From NCBI RefSeq assembly GCF_900177515.1, contig NZ_FXAK01000002.1, forward strand, positions 218,501 to 282,500: a stretch of 64,000 nucleotides of DNA. The letters run 5' to 3'. Within the stretch, counting starts at the first letter, position 1, and each line of letters begins with the position of its first letter. A program made the position numbers and the translations under genes. This document shows, in pieces, positions 1 through 11,372 of this stretch. This DNA is from Azospirillum oryzae (GTDB taxonomy: Bacteria; Pseudomonadota; Alphaproteobacteria; Azospirillales; Azospirillaceae). The notes beneath the pieces are model-generated. The model saw only the letters and a list, made by a program, of their open reading frames with translations, searched no databases and was not told the DNA's origin.

Positions 1-39
1 GCCATTCGGCAAATGCTTGATGTTGCTGGATTCAGCAAT

Positions 40-56
40 TGGCCCACCGCTTGCTT
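40..56 (+). promoter_or_regulatory. candidate sigma-54 promoter for dctA
   Basis: The sequence TGGCCC-N5-TTGCTT has the GG-N10-GC spacing that RpoN requires (GG at 41-42, GC at 53-54) and differs from the TGGCAC/TTGC consensus at one base. It lies about 110 bases before the dctA start. dctA is RpoN- and DctD-dependent in rhizobia. Upstream enhancer sites would fall outside the window. Transcription would begin near base 66. Confidence 0.6.
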
Positions 57-166
57 TCACAGGCAATCAGTTGGGGTCCGCCCGCCCAGCCGGCGCCGAA
101 TGCCGGACGAAAGAACGGGCACCCCGCCAGGAACGCCGTTCTGAGGAACGCCACGAGGAGAGCAAC

Positions 167-1483
167 ATGAGCGCCGACGTGACCGCCGCCCGCCCGGGCA
201 CGGTGAAGAAGCCCTTCTACACCAACCTGACCGTCCAGGTTCTGACCGCCATCAGCATCGGCATCCTGCTGGGGCACTTCTACCCGGCCATTGCGGTGCA
301 GATGAAGCCGCTGGGCGACCTGTTCATCAAGATGGTCAAGATGGTGATCGGCCCGATCGTCTTCCTGACGGTGGTGACCGGCATCTCCTCGATCGGCAAC
401 CTGAAGAAGGTCGGCAAGGTCGGCGGCAAGGCCCTGCTGTATTTCGAGGTGGTGACGACCTTCGCGCTCGGCATCGGGCTGCTGGTCGTCAACCTCGTCC
501 GACCCGGCGCCGGCATGAACATCCTGCCGGGTCAGCTGAAGGCCGACGCGGTACAGAAATACGCCACCTCCGCCCATGAGCACGGCTTCATCGACTTCGT
601 CGTCGGCATCGTGCCGGACAATGTCGTCGGCGCCTTCGTCCAGGGCGACATGCTGCAGATCCTGTTCTTCGCAGTGGTGTTCGGCGTCGCCCTGTCCGCC
701 ATGGGCCAGAAGGGCAAGCTGGTCGAGGACATCTTCGACAAGATCGGCCATGCCCTGTTCGGCGTGATCGGCATCCTGATGCGCGTCGCCCCGGTCGGTG
801 CCTTCGGCGCCATGTCCTTCACCATCGGCAAGTACGGCATCTCGTCGCTGACGGCGCTGGGCCAGCTGATGGCGTCGGTCTATCTCACCATGGCGATCTT
901 CATCTTCGTCGTGCTGGGCGGCATCGCCAAGGCCTATGGCTTCAGCATCTGGAACTTCATCCGCTACATCCGCCAGGAACTGCTGATCGTGCTCGGCACC
1001 TCCTCCTCGGAGTCCGTGCTGCCGCGCATGATGGAGAAGATGCAGAAGTTCGGCTGCTCCAAGCATGTCGTCGGTCTGGTGATCCCCACCGGCTATTCCT
1101 TCAACCTGGACGGCACCTCGATCTACCTGTCGATGGCGGCGATCTTCATCGCCCAGGCCTTCAACGTCGACCTGACGATCTGGCAGCAGCTCTACATCCT
1201 CGTCATCCTGATGCTGACCTCCAAGGGTGCGGCGGCGGTCACCGGCGGCGGCTTCGTGACGCTGGCCGCCACCCTGTCGGCCACCGGCGTCCTGCCGATC
1301 GAGGGTCTGGCCCTGCTGCTGGGCGTCGACCGCTTCATGTCGGAGGCCCGCGCGCTGACCAACCTGATCGGCAACGGCGTCGCCACCGTCGTCGTCGCCA
1401 AGATGGAAGGCGAGTTCGACGAGAGCAAGGCGGTCGCCGAATACCAGCAGCACTTCAAGGAGCCGGCATTGGCCCGGATCTGA
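167..1483 (+). CDS. dctA: C4-dicarboxylate/proton (sodium) symporter DctA
   Basis: Inner-membrane secondary transporter that imports succinate, fumarate and malate. The 438-aa product has the usual DctA length and about eight hydrophobic segments. It carries the family signature of the dicarboxylate/amino acid:cation symporter family: a serine-rich loop (SSSESVLP) followed by [12 protein letters not shown]. The ATG at 167 is chosen over an upstream in-frame ATG at 17 because AGGAGAG sits just before it and the protein then begins at the normal family start (MSADV). A candidate sigma-54 promoter precedes it. The next gene, maeB, metabolises malate, so uptake and use of C4 acids are adjacent, although a hairpin separates them. 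C4-dicarboxylates are preferred carbon sources of Azospirillum and root-associated relatives. Confidence 0.95.
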   Translation: MSADVTAARPGTVKKPFYTNLTVQVLTAISIGILLGHFYPAIAVQMKPLGDLFIKMVKMVIGPIVFLTVVTGISSIGNLKKVGKVGGKALLYFEVVTTFALGIGLLVVNLVRPGAGMNILPGQLKADAVQKYATSAHEHGFIDFVVGIVPDNVVGAFVQGDMLQILFFAVVFGVALSAMGQKGKLVEDIFDKIGHALFGVIGILMRVAPVGAFGAMSFTIGKYGISSLTALGQLMASVYLTMAIFIFVVLGGIAKAYGFSIWNFIRYIRQELLIVLGTSSSESVLPRMMEKMQKFGCSKHVVGLVIPTGYSFNLDGTSIYLSMAAIFIAQAFNVDLTIWQQLYILVILMLTSKGAAAVTGGGFVTLAATLSATGVLPIEGLALLLGVDRFMSEARALTNLIGNGVATVVVAKMEGEFDESKAVAEYQQHFKEPALARI

Positions 1484-1575
1484 CGACCCGCCGCAAACGC
1501 GCGGCACATATGCGGGCGCCGGATTTGGAAATTCCAAAGATGATCCATCCGGCCCTCATAAGGATCCTGTAAGGT

Positions 1576-1613
1576 AAGGGGGACGTTTCGATTAGGTTCG
1601 AATCGTCCCCCTT
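1576..1613 (+). terminator. hairpin between dctA and maeB
   Basis: A perfect 10-bp stem (AAGGGGGACG at 1576-1585, CGTCCCCCTT at 1604-1613) with an 18-base loop follows dctA by about 90 bases. The trailing T-run is weak, so it may be a Rho-independent terminator or a 3'-end stabiliser. Confidence 0.55.
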
Positions 1614-1723
1614 CCGTTTCGCGGGGCGGTTGGCGCAACAGTCCGAATGGGCTATAACCGCCAATCAGGTGAAGTGAACGCAAAGAATTAACTGAAATCT
1701 TGTTAACCGGAGGAAGAGACCCG

Positions 1724-4033
<2,310 letters not shown>

Positions 4034-4044
4034 GATAGGGTTTT

Positions 4045-4150
4045 GCCCCCACCCTAACCCTCGCCCTCTTCGAGGGAGAGGGAACTGCCGCTGAAATCCC
4101 GCAAGGCTCCTGCCCCCTCTCCCGCGAAGCGGGGGAGGGATGGGGACGGG
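4045..4150. repeat. REP-like double palindrome, copy 1
   Basis: The maeB to TPR gap holds two adjacent C/G-rich palindromes. The second contains a 25-base core at 4115-4139 (CCCTCTCCCGC, GAA, GCGGGGGAGGG) that recurs exactly at 32630-32654. The first palindrome carries GGAACTGCCGC, the reverse complement of a segment beside copy 2. This looks like an interspersed palindromic element of the genome. It may also help terminate maeB. Confidence 0.75.
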
Positions 4151-4232
4151 GCATGCGCAAGTGCCACGCCCCATTCCTCAACCGACAATTCGTGCTATCC
4201 CTTACCCGTAGCCAACCAATTCGGCACGGGGC

Positions 4233-6236
4233 ATGAGCAACCAGCGCAAATCCGGCAATTCCGCCGCCGCCACCGCCGCGGCGCTGATCGGGCAGGCCGT
4301 GCCGCTGCATCAAGCCGGCCGACTGCCTGAAGCCGAAGCGCTCTATCGCCAGGCGATCGCCACCCAGCCGCGCCAGCCGGATGCCCTTCACCTGCTCGGC
4401 ATGATCGCCTGCCAGACCGGCCGCTTTGCCGAGGCCGCCGACCTGATCGGGCAGGCGGTGGCGGCCAAGCGCGACGTTCCCGATTACCACGCCAACCTCG
4501 CCTACGCCCTTCAGGCGCTCGGCCGCTCCGTGGAAGCGGAACGCGCCGCCCGCAACGCCCTGCGCCTGCGCCGCCCGTTCCCGGAGGCCGCCAACACACT
4601 GGGCAACGCCCTCAATGCGCAAGGCAAGGCCGCCGAGGCCGCCGAGGCCTACCGTGCCGCCCTGCGCGCCCGTCCCGACTATGCGGAGGCGGAAGGCAAC
4701 CTGGGCGCCGTGCTTCGCAGCCTCGGCCGCTCGGCTGAGGCGGAACCGCTGTTGCGTCACGCGCTCGCCGCCAACCCTGCGATGACCGAGGCGCGTGCCG
4801 CCTTGGGCCTCGCCCTGCTCGACCTCGGGCATGCCGACGAAGGGGAGGCGACGTTGCGTGCCGTGCTGGCCCGCCGGCCGGACCATGCTGCGGCGGCCCT
4901 GGCATTGGCCGGATCGCAGCAACGCCGGGGCCGGGACGCGGAGCCGGCCTATCGCCGCTACCTGACTCTGCAACCGACGGATGCCGAGGGCTGGAACGCC
5001 CACGGACTCGCCCTGCAAGCTGCCGACCGCATCGGACCCGCCGCCGATGCCTTCGCCCGCGCCGTACGGCTCGCTCCCGACATGGCGGAGGCGATGACCA
5101 ATCTCGGCACCATCCGCCGCCTGCAGGGGCAGGCCGCGGTCTCCGCCGAGTTGCAGCGCCGCGCGTTGGACCTGCGCCCCGGCTACGCCGCCGCCCATAC
5201 CAATCTGGCGCTCGCCCTCCAGGATCTGGGCGACGACGCCGGCGCGGAGCGGGAGTTCACCAATGCCCTGGACGCCGATCCGGCGCAGGCGCTCGCCCGC
5301 TTCAACCGCGCCATCCTGCGCCTGCGCCAAGGCCGCTTGGCCGATGGGTGGGAGGATTACACCGTCCGCTTCGAATCCGGACGCCTGCGCCCGAGACGCC
5401 CCTTCAACATCCCGGAGTGGGAGGGGAGCGAGCTTGCCGGGCGCCGTCTGCTGCTGTGGGCCGAGCAGGGGTTGGGCGACGAGTTCATGTTCGGCGCCAT
5501 TCTGCCGGAAGCCCTGTCACGTTTCCCGGACGCCATCGTCGAATGCGAACCCCGGCTGGTCCCGCTGTTCCAGCGCTCCTTTCCCGGCACCACGGTGCGC
5601 GCGCCGACGCGGCGCCCGGACGATGCCGACTGCCATCTGCCCTTCGGTTCGCTGCCGCGCCTGCTGTGGAGGAGCGCTCCAGTCCCGCCCCCGCCCGCCG
5701 GCTGGCTGAAGCCGGATCCGGAGCGGGTGGCGGCGTGGCGGTCGCGGCTGGACGCGCTCGGCCCCGGCCTGGCAGTCGGCATCGCCTGGACCAGCCAACG
5801 CATCACCACCGAACGGCGCCAGTCCTATACGCAGTTGGAGGAATGGGCTCCGCTGCTGCGCCTGCCCGGCATCCACGCCGTCAGCTTGCAATATGACGGA
5901 CGAGAGGAAGAGATCGCTGCCGTCGAGGAGCGCTTTGGCCGGCCCATCCATCGCTGGCCCGACCTCGACCAGATCGCCGATCTGGAGGGCACCGCGGCCC
6001 TGATGGCCAACCTGGATCTGGCGATCACCATCGCGTCCTCCGCCGGCGAAATGGCGGCAGCGCTGGGCGTGCCGGTCTGGCGGCTGGGACGGCGTGACTG
6101 GACGCAGCTCGGCACCGCGGTACGTCCCTGGTTCCCCACCATGCGCTGCATCCATCCCGATGGGGAACCTGGTATCGGCGGTGCCATTCCCAAGGCTGTA
6201 CAGATGCTTACCAGACTTTCCGCAGGTGACCTGTGA
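4233..6236 (+). CDS. TPR-containing glycosyltransferase-like protein
   Basis: A 667-aa protein. About residues 10-350 are TPR units of about 34 residues with repeated motifs such as ALHLLG, NLAYAL and ALGLALLDLG. Residues about 375-667 form a heptosyltransferase-like (GT9-related) domain with GRRLLLWAEQGLGDEFMFG and a late MANLDLAITIASS motif. This family is abundant in Azospirillum and Magnetospirillum and is usually assigned to glycosylation of surface or flagellar proteins. That role is an inference here, supported by PseG and a sugar nucleotidyltransferase nearby. Its stop overlaps the GTG of the next gene by four bases, so the two are probably translationally coupled. The ATG at 4233 has only a weak ribosome site. 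No signal peptide is seen, so a cytoplasmic location is expected. Confidence 0.8.
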   Translation: MSNQRKSGNSAAATAAALIGQAVPLHQAGRLPEAEALYRQAIATQPRQPDALHLLGMIACQTGRFAEAADLIGQAVAAKRDVPDYHANLAYALQALGRSVEAERAARNALRLRRPFPEAANTLGNALNAQGKAAEAAEAYRAALRARPDYAEAEGNLGAVLRSLGRSAEAEPLLRHALAANPAMTEARAALGLALLDLGHADEGEATLRAVLARRPDHAAAALALAGSQQRRGRDAEPAYRRYLTLQPTDAEGWNAHGLALQAADRIGPAADAFARAVRLAPDMAEAMTNLGTIRRLQGQAAVSAELQRRALDLRPGYAAAHTNLALALQDLGDDAGAEREFTNALDADPAQALARFNRAILRLRQGRLADGWEDYTVRFESGRLRPRRPFNIPEWEGSELAGRRLLLWAEQGLGDEFMFGAILPEALSRFPDAIVECEPRLVPLFQRSFPGTTVRAPTRRPDDADCHLPFGSLPRLLWRSAPVPPPPAGWLKPDPERVAAWRSRLDALGPGLAVGIAWTSQRITTERRQSYTQLEEWAPLLRLPGIHAVSLQYDGREEEIAAVEERFGRPIHRWPDLDQIADLEGTAALMANLDLAITIASSAGEMAAALGVPVWRLGRRDWTQLGTAVRPWFPTMRCIHPDGEPGIGGAIPKAVQMLTRLSAGDL

Positions 6237-9200
6237 GCGTTGCCGACTGGTTTGCCGAGGCGCTTCGCCACCATCAGGCCGGCACTCTCGACGCAGCCGA
6301 ACCCCTGTACCAGCGCGTGCTGCAGGCCGAACCACGCCATGCCGATGCACTTCATCTGCTGGGCGTGCTGAACCACCAACGCAACGACAACGACCAAGCC
6401 ATTGGGCTCATTGATAAAGCGGTCGAACTTGTTCCGGATGTGGCGGATTACCACGCCAACCGGGGCATTGTTCTGCAGCGTCTTGGCCGCCTTGATGAAA
6501 GCGAAGCAGCCCAGCGCCGCGCGCTGGAGTGCGATCCCACCCATGTCGGCGCCCATTTCAATTTGGGGCTGGTGCTGGCCGCGCTCGCCCGCTTTGCGGA
6601 AGCCGCCGCCGAGTATGCCGAGGCCGCCCACCTGTCTCCCGGCCTGGCCGATGCCCACCTGAATCTCGGTGCCGCCCTGCAGGAGATCGGCCGGGCGGAA
6701 GAGGCCTTGGCCGCCCACGCCCGCGCCGCGGACCTGCTTCCCGGGGATCCGCGCCCCTGGACCAACCGGGCGGTCAGCCTTCAGCATCTCGGTCGTGTGA
6801 AGGAGGCAGCCGACGCCTTGCACATGGCGGCGACGCTGGGCGGCGGCAGTTCCGACCCCACGGCGCTGTCCGCTCTCGCCGCCGCCCTCCACGCCGCTGG
6901 TCGGATGGAGGACGCCGCCGAGCGCTATGCTGACGCCCTTCGTCTCGATCCGCGCGATCCCTTTTCCCTCAATGGCTTGGGGCTGTGTCTTAAGTCGCTT
7001 GGTCAACTGGACGATGCCGCCGCCTGCTTCGATGCGGCCACCGCCATCCAGCCCGATCACGCCGATGCGCTGGACAATCTCGGCAGCATCCGCAACGCCC
7101 AGAACCGCCATGCCGAGGCGGAGTCCCTGCACCGGGAGGCGATCCGCCACCGGCCCGACTTCGCAGGCGCCTGGAATAATCTCGGCAATGCCCGACATGC
7201 CGCCGGCCGCACGGCCGACGCCTGGAGGGCATGGCATGTGGCGCTGACTCTCGACCCCGCCCTGCCGGAAACCCACACCAACCTGGGCAACGCCCTGCGC
7301 GGCGCCGAGCGTTACGCCGAGGCCGAGCGGTCGCAACGCCGCGCCATCCGGCTCGCTCCTCTGGTGGCACCCGCCCGCAACAATCTCGGCCACCTGCGCC
7401 AGGGCCGCCACGACCATGCCGGCGCCGCCGACTGCTACCGCAGCGCACTGGCGCTGGACCCGGCCTATGGCGAGGCCTGGAGCAATCTGGGGCTGGCCCG
7501 CCAGCGGATGGGGGACAATGCCGGGGCGGAACGCTGCTATGACCGGGCGCTGACGCTGCGGCCCGACCTGTCGCTGGCGCACTTCAACAAGGGCCTGCTG
7601 CGGCTGGAGGCCGGCGATCTCGACCATGGCTGGCCCAGTTATGCCTGGCGCTTCGGCTCCGGACAGGTCGGGCAGGGGCGCCAGCCGCGTGCTCATCCAT
7701 GGCGCGGGGAGGATTTGACCGGTCGCCGGCTGATGATCTGGGGCGAGCAGGGGGTGGGCGACACCATCCTGTTCTCCGCCCTCTGCCCCGAATTGGCCGG
7801 CCGCGCCGTTTCCACCATCCTGGAGGTCGACCGGCGGCTGGTGCCGCTGTTCGCCCGCTCCTTCCCGGCCCTGCGGGTGCGGCCGGAGGCCCTGGACGCG
7901 CAGGGGCGGGAGGCCATGGCGATCCCGGACTACGACCGCCATGTGCCGATGGGTTCCCTGCCCCGCGTCCTGCGCCGCCGGTCGGCCGATTTTCCGCCGC
8001 GCCCGTCCTGGCTGGTGCCCGACGCCGGGCTGGTGGAGCGCTGGCGCGAACGGCTGGCGGCGCTCGGCCCCGGTTTGCGCATCGGCATCGGCTGGCGCAG
8101 CCAGATGATGACGGCGGAGCGCAGCGTCGCCTATCTGCCGCTGGACGCCTGGGCGCCGCTGTTCGCTTTGCCCGGCATCCGCTGGGTGGTGCTGCAATAT
8201 GGCGAGGTGGAGGCGGAGGTCCGGCAGGCGGAACAGCGTTTTGGCATCAAGCTGCACCGCTGGGACGATCTCGACCGCAAGGACGATTTCGACGGCGTCG
8301 CCGCCCTGATCGCCGGGCTGGACCTCGTCATTTCGCCCGCCATGTCGGTCGGCGAGTTGGCCGGCGCGCTCGGCACCCCGGTCTGGCGCTTCGGCACCCG
8401 CGACTGGACGCAACTGGGGGCCGGTGTCCGCCCCTGGTACCCGTCGATGCGCCTCTTCCAGCCCCAACCCGGCGAGCCGTTGTCGGAGACGATGGCCGAT
8501 ATGGCCTGTGCGCTGCGATCCCTCTCCCGATTATCGGGCACGTCACGCCCTGCGCCCCTCTCACCCAGTCCTCTCCCCAGGGAGGAGAGGGTATCCGCAG
8601 CGGGAGAGGGGTTGGCGGCACAGGCGGTCGCCCTGCACCGGCAAGGCCTCCTGCTCGATGCTGAATCCCTTCACCACAAGGCTGTGGCTGCGGCTCCGAC
8701 CCACCCGGCGGCCTGGACCAATGGGGGGCTTACGCTGCTCCGGCTTGGCCGCGTCGACGCCGCCATCCAGTGGCACCGGCGCGCGGTGGCGCTGAACCCG
8801 GCCTTTCCCGAAGCCTTGGGCAATCTTGGCGTGGCGCTCCAGGCCGGTGGGTCCGCGGGAGAGGCCGCGACGCTGCACCACCGCGCCGTCCGGCTGCGTC
8901 CGCTGCTGGCCGAGGGCTGGGGCAACCTCGCCGCCGCCCTGCTCGCCGCCCGGCACTTCGCCGAGGCGGAGACCACCTGCATGCGTGCCGCAGTCCTGGC
9001 GCCGAGCCTTGCCGGCATGCTGACCACCGCCGGCGCCGCACTGAAGGGGCAGGGGCGTTTCGCCGAGGCCGTCCGCCAGTGTCGCCGTGCATTGCGCATC
9101 GCGCCGACTTCAGCCAAGGGCTGGTCGAACCTGGGCATGGCCCTGGCCGGTCTTGGTCGCTGGAACGATGCCCTCAACGCCCACCAGCGCGCATTGACGC

Positions 9201-10270
9201 TCGCCCCGGACCTGCCGGACGTTCTGGTCAACCACGGCCACCGACTGCTGATGCGGGGAGAGCGTCGCCCCGCCCGCGACTGGACCGAACGGAGCCTGAG
9301 GCTGGCGCCGGGCAGGGCGGACGGCCGAATGAACCGTGCTCTGCTGCGCTTGGCCGAAGGCGACCTAACCGGCGGCTGGGACGACTACGCCCGCCGCTTC
9401 GCCACCGGCGATGCCGTATCCCGCCGCCTCACCATCCCGGAATGGCAGGGCGAACCTCTGGCCGGCCGCCGGATCCTGGTTTGGGGGGAACAGGGGCTGG
9501 GCGACGAGATCATGTTCGGCACGGCGCTGCCCGACCTGCTCCGCCGGTCCGGCCGGCTGATCGTCGAATGCGATCCGCGCCTGACCGGTCTGTTCGCCCG
9601 CGCCCTTCCGGGGGCGGAGGTTCGCGCGCCAACGGCGGACCCGCGCGACGCCGACCGCCATGCGCCCATGGGCAGCGTTGCCGCGCGGCTGCGGCCTGCC
9701 CTGCGGCATTTTCCCTCAGCCGCCCCGCTCTTCACCGCCGAGCCGCGGTTGGCGGCGGAATGGCGCGGCCGGCTGGCGGCCCTCGGCCCCGGCCTGCGGG
9801 TCGGCATCTGCTGGCGAAGCAGCCGCATGACGGCCGACCGGGCCGGCGCATACAGCCGGATCGACCAATGGGGACCGGTCCTCTCCGTGCCGGGCGTAAC
9901 CTTCGTCAGCCTGCAATATGACGGGCACGAGGCGGAGCGCGAGGACGCCCTGCACCGTTTCGGCACGGTGCTGCACCATTGGCCCGATCTGGACCAGCGC
10001 AACGAACTGGAAGGGGTGGCGGCGCTGATGTCCGGTCTCGACCTCGTGATCTCCGCCCCGACCGCTGTGGGAGAGCTGGCCGCAGCCCTCGGTATCCCGG
10101 TCTGGCGGATCGCGGGGGCCGGCGACTGGTCGGCCCTGGGGACGGCGGTGCGGCCCTGGTTCCCATCGATGGCGCTGTCCGGCCATGGCGGTGACCATGA
10201 CGTGACCCTGGCGGCGGTCGCGCAACGCCTGCAGCGCCTCGCCGAAGGGCCCCCTGACCATCGCCTCTAA
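6233..10270 (+). CDS. tandem double TPR-glycosyltransferase protein (TPR-GT-TPR-GT)
   Basis: A 1345-aa protein built from two complete copies of the architecture of the preceding gene. TPRs occupy about residues 1-460 and a GT domain about 490-765 (motif RLMIWGEQGVGDTILFS). A short linker follows, then TPRs about 795-1040 and a second GT domain about 1070-1340 (RILVWGEQGLGDEIMFG). The linker at about 772-795 reads PLSPSPLPREERVSAAGEG and is encoded by a REP-like palindrome. Start is GTG at 6233 in a GTGA overlap with the upstream gene. An ancestral fusion of two neighbouring paralogues through an intergenic repeat would explain the layout. A function in protein or flagellin glycosylation is inferred from family and neighbours. 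Confidence 0.8.
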   Translation: MSVADWFAEALRHHQAGTLDAAEPLYQRVLQAEPRHADALHLLGVLNHQRNDNDQAIGLIDKAVELVPDVADYHANRGIVLQRLGRLDESEAAQRRALECDPTHVGAHFNLGLVLAALARFAEAAAEYAEAAHLSPGLADAHLNLGAALQEIGRAEEALAAHARAADLLPGDPRPWTNRAVSLQHLGRVKEAADALHMAATLGGGSSDPTALSALAAALHAAGRMEDAAERYADALRLDPRDPFSLNGLGLCLKSLGQLDDAAACFDAATAIQPDHADALDNLGSIRNAQNRHAEAESLHREAIRHRPDFAGAWNNLGNARHAAGRTADAWRAWHVALTLDPALPETHTNLGNALRGAERYAEAERSQRRAIRLAPLVAPARNNLGHLRQGRHDHAGAADCYRSALALDPAYGEAWSNLGLARQRMGDNAGAERCYDRALTLRPDLSLAHFNKGLLRLEAGDLDHGWPSYAWRFGSGQVGQGRQPRAHPWRGEDLTGRRLMIWGEQGVGDTILFSALCPELAGRAVSTILEVDRRLVPLFARSFPALRVRPEALDAQGREAMAIPDYDRHVPMGSLPRVLRRRSADFPPRPSWLVPDAGLVERWRERLAALGPGLRIGIGWRSQMMTAERSVAYLPLDAWAPLFALPGIRWVVLQYGEVEAEVRQAEQRFGIKLHRWDDLDRKDDFDGVAALIAGLDLVISPAMSVGELAGALGTPVWRFGTRDWTQLGAGVRPWYPSMRLFQPQPGEPLSETMADMACALRSLSRLSGTSRPAPLSPSPLPREERVSAAGEGLAAQAVALHRQGLLLDAESLHHKAVAAAPTHPAAWTNGGLTLLRLGRVDAAIQWHRRAVALNPAFPEALGNLGVALQAGGSAGEAATLHHRAVRLRPLLAEGWGNLAAALLAARHFAEAETTCMRAAVLAPSLAGMLTTAGAALKGQGRFAEAVRQCRRALRIAPTSAKGWSNLGMALAGLGRWNDALNAHQRALTLAPDLPDVLVNHGHRLLMRGERRPARDWTERSLRLAPGRADGRMNRALLRLAEGDLTGGWDDYARRFATGDAVSRRLTIPEWQGEPLAGRRILVWGEQGLGDEIMFGTALPDLLRRSGRLIVECDPRLTGLFARALPGAEVRAPTADPRDADRHAPMGSVAARLRPALRHFPSAAPLFTAEPRLAAEWRGRLAALGPGLRVGICWRSSRMTADRAGAYSRIDQWGPVLSVPGVTFVSLQYDGHEAEREDALHRFGTVLHHWPDLDQRNELEGVAALMSGLDLVISAPTAVGELAAALGIPVWRIAGAGDWSALGTAVRPWFPSMALSGHGGDHDVTLAAVAQRLQRLAEGPPDHRL
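8555..8611. repeat. REP-like palindrome inside the coding sequence of the double TPR-GT gene
   Basis: CCCCTCTC at 8555-8562 pairs with GAGAGGGG at 8604-8611, and the inner part (CCTCTCCCCAGG, then GAGGAGAGG) is also self-complementary. Composition and arrangement match the intergenic repeats near 4.1 and 32.6 kb. It is read in frame as a proline/arginine/glutamate-rich linker exactly between two TPR-GT modules. Confidence 0.65.
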
Positions 10271-10474
10271 CCATCGCCCCTGACCATCGGATGGGGAGGC
10301 TCACGCAATTCCGCATTGCGATTCCGGAGCCGCCCCTTTATCGACTATGGCCGCCGGTCGCCACGCAGGGTGGATGACCCGGCGCCCGCGCCGTCGTAAG
10401 CTGTTTCCTGCCTGACGGCGACAGATGGGTTCAGGACGGGGTTTCGGGTCGGGGTTTATGGGAAAGGACGGTCG

Positions 10475-11200
10475 GTGCGGTCTGAGGACGCTCTTGCCAA
10501 CATAGACGTCGCGGTGCTTGCCGGCGGGCTGGGCACGCGCATCCGGGGCGTTCTGGGTGACACGCCGAAGGTCCTGGCCCCGATCGCGGGCCGCGCCTTC
10601 CTCGGCCATCTCCTGGATTACCTGTCGACCTACGGATCGCGCCGGGTGGTTCTGTGCCTCGGCCATCTGGCCGACCGGGTGACCGCGTGGCTCGCCCGCG
10701 GCGATTCCGCGGGCACCATCGACGTGGTCTGCCAGATCGAACCGCGCCCGCTCGGCACCGCGGGTGCGCTCGGCTATGTCCGCAAGGAGCTGCGCAGCAG
10801 CACCATACTGGTGGTGAACGGCGACACCTTCCTCGACGCCGACCTGCGGGCCTTCATCGCCTCGCACCGCCTGTCGGGCGCGGAGGCGTCAGTGCTGTGC
10901 GTGACGGTGGAGGACGCCTCCCGCTTCGTGCGGGTGGAGATCGGTCCCGACAGCCGCGTCCGCCGGTTCCTCGACAAGGCGCCGGGGGCTGGCACCATCA
11001 ACGCCGGCGTCTATCTGTTCTCCGCCGCCTTCCTCGACCGCTTCATCGCGGCCGGCGCGGTGTCGCTGGAACGCGACGTGCTGGAAAAGCTGCCGCCCGG
11101 CACGCTGAACGCCCATGTCGCCAAGGCGCGCTTCCTCGACATCGGCACGCCGGAAAGCCTTGCCACCGCCGCCAGCGTCATCGCCGGCCGCGAGTCCTGA
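10475..11200 (+). CDS. sugar-phosphate nucleotidyltransferase (HddC/RmlA-like)
   Basis: A 241-aa GT-A-fold NTP transferase. The N-terminus has the nucleotide-binding loop LAGGLGTRI, followed by PKVLAPIAGRAF, where the lysine contacts the sugar phosphate. A VNGDTF metal motif lies near residue 110. The closest family by eye is D-glycero-D-manno-heptose 1-phosphate guanylyltransferase (HddC), but the sugar and nucleotide cannot be fixed by inspection. Start is GTG at 10475; no strong ribosome site is visible. It sits between the TPR glycosyltransferases and pseG, so it probably makes an activated sugar for a surface or flagellar glycan. Confidence 0.75.
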   Translation: MRSEDALANIDVAVLAGGLGTRIRGVLGDTPKVLAPIAGRAFLGHLLDYLSTYGSRRVVLCLGHLADRVTAWLARGDSAGTIDVVCQIEPRPLGTAGALGYVRKELRSSTILVVNGDTFLDADLRAFIASHRLSGAEASVLCVTVEDASRFVRVEIGPDSRVRRFLDKAPGAGTINAGVYLFSAAFLDRFIAAGAVSLERDVLEKLPPGTLNAHVAKARFLDIGTPESLATAASVIAGRES

Positions 11201-11372
11201 CGCGGAGGCTGGTCGGGAGTCACGGCGGCCGCAATTTACCCCCGCGTACGCGACCGTCTGCCACTGGACTCGCGCAAAGTGCCGGGCCAAGATGCGCACC
11301 GACTCGACACCATGCGCGGCAAGTGCCTGCGCCGGGGCCGGGCCGCCACGCCGATTTCTCCGGACCAGTGCC

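Noticed and set aside
5825..8467. Minus-strand 880-aa open frame opposite the TPR glycosyltransferases
   Set aside because: Mirror of repetitive TPR DNA; no recognisable fold or ribosome site.
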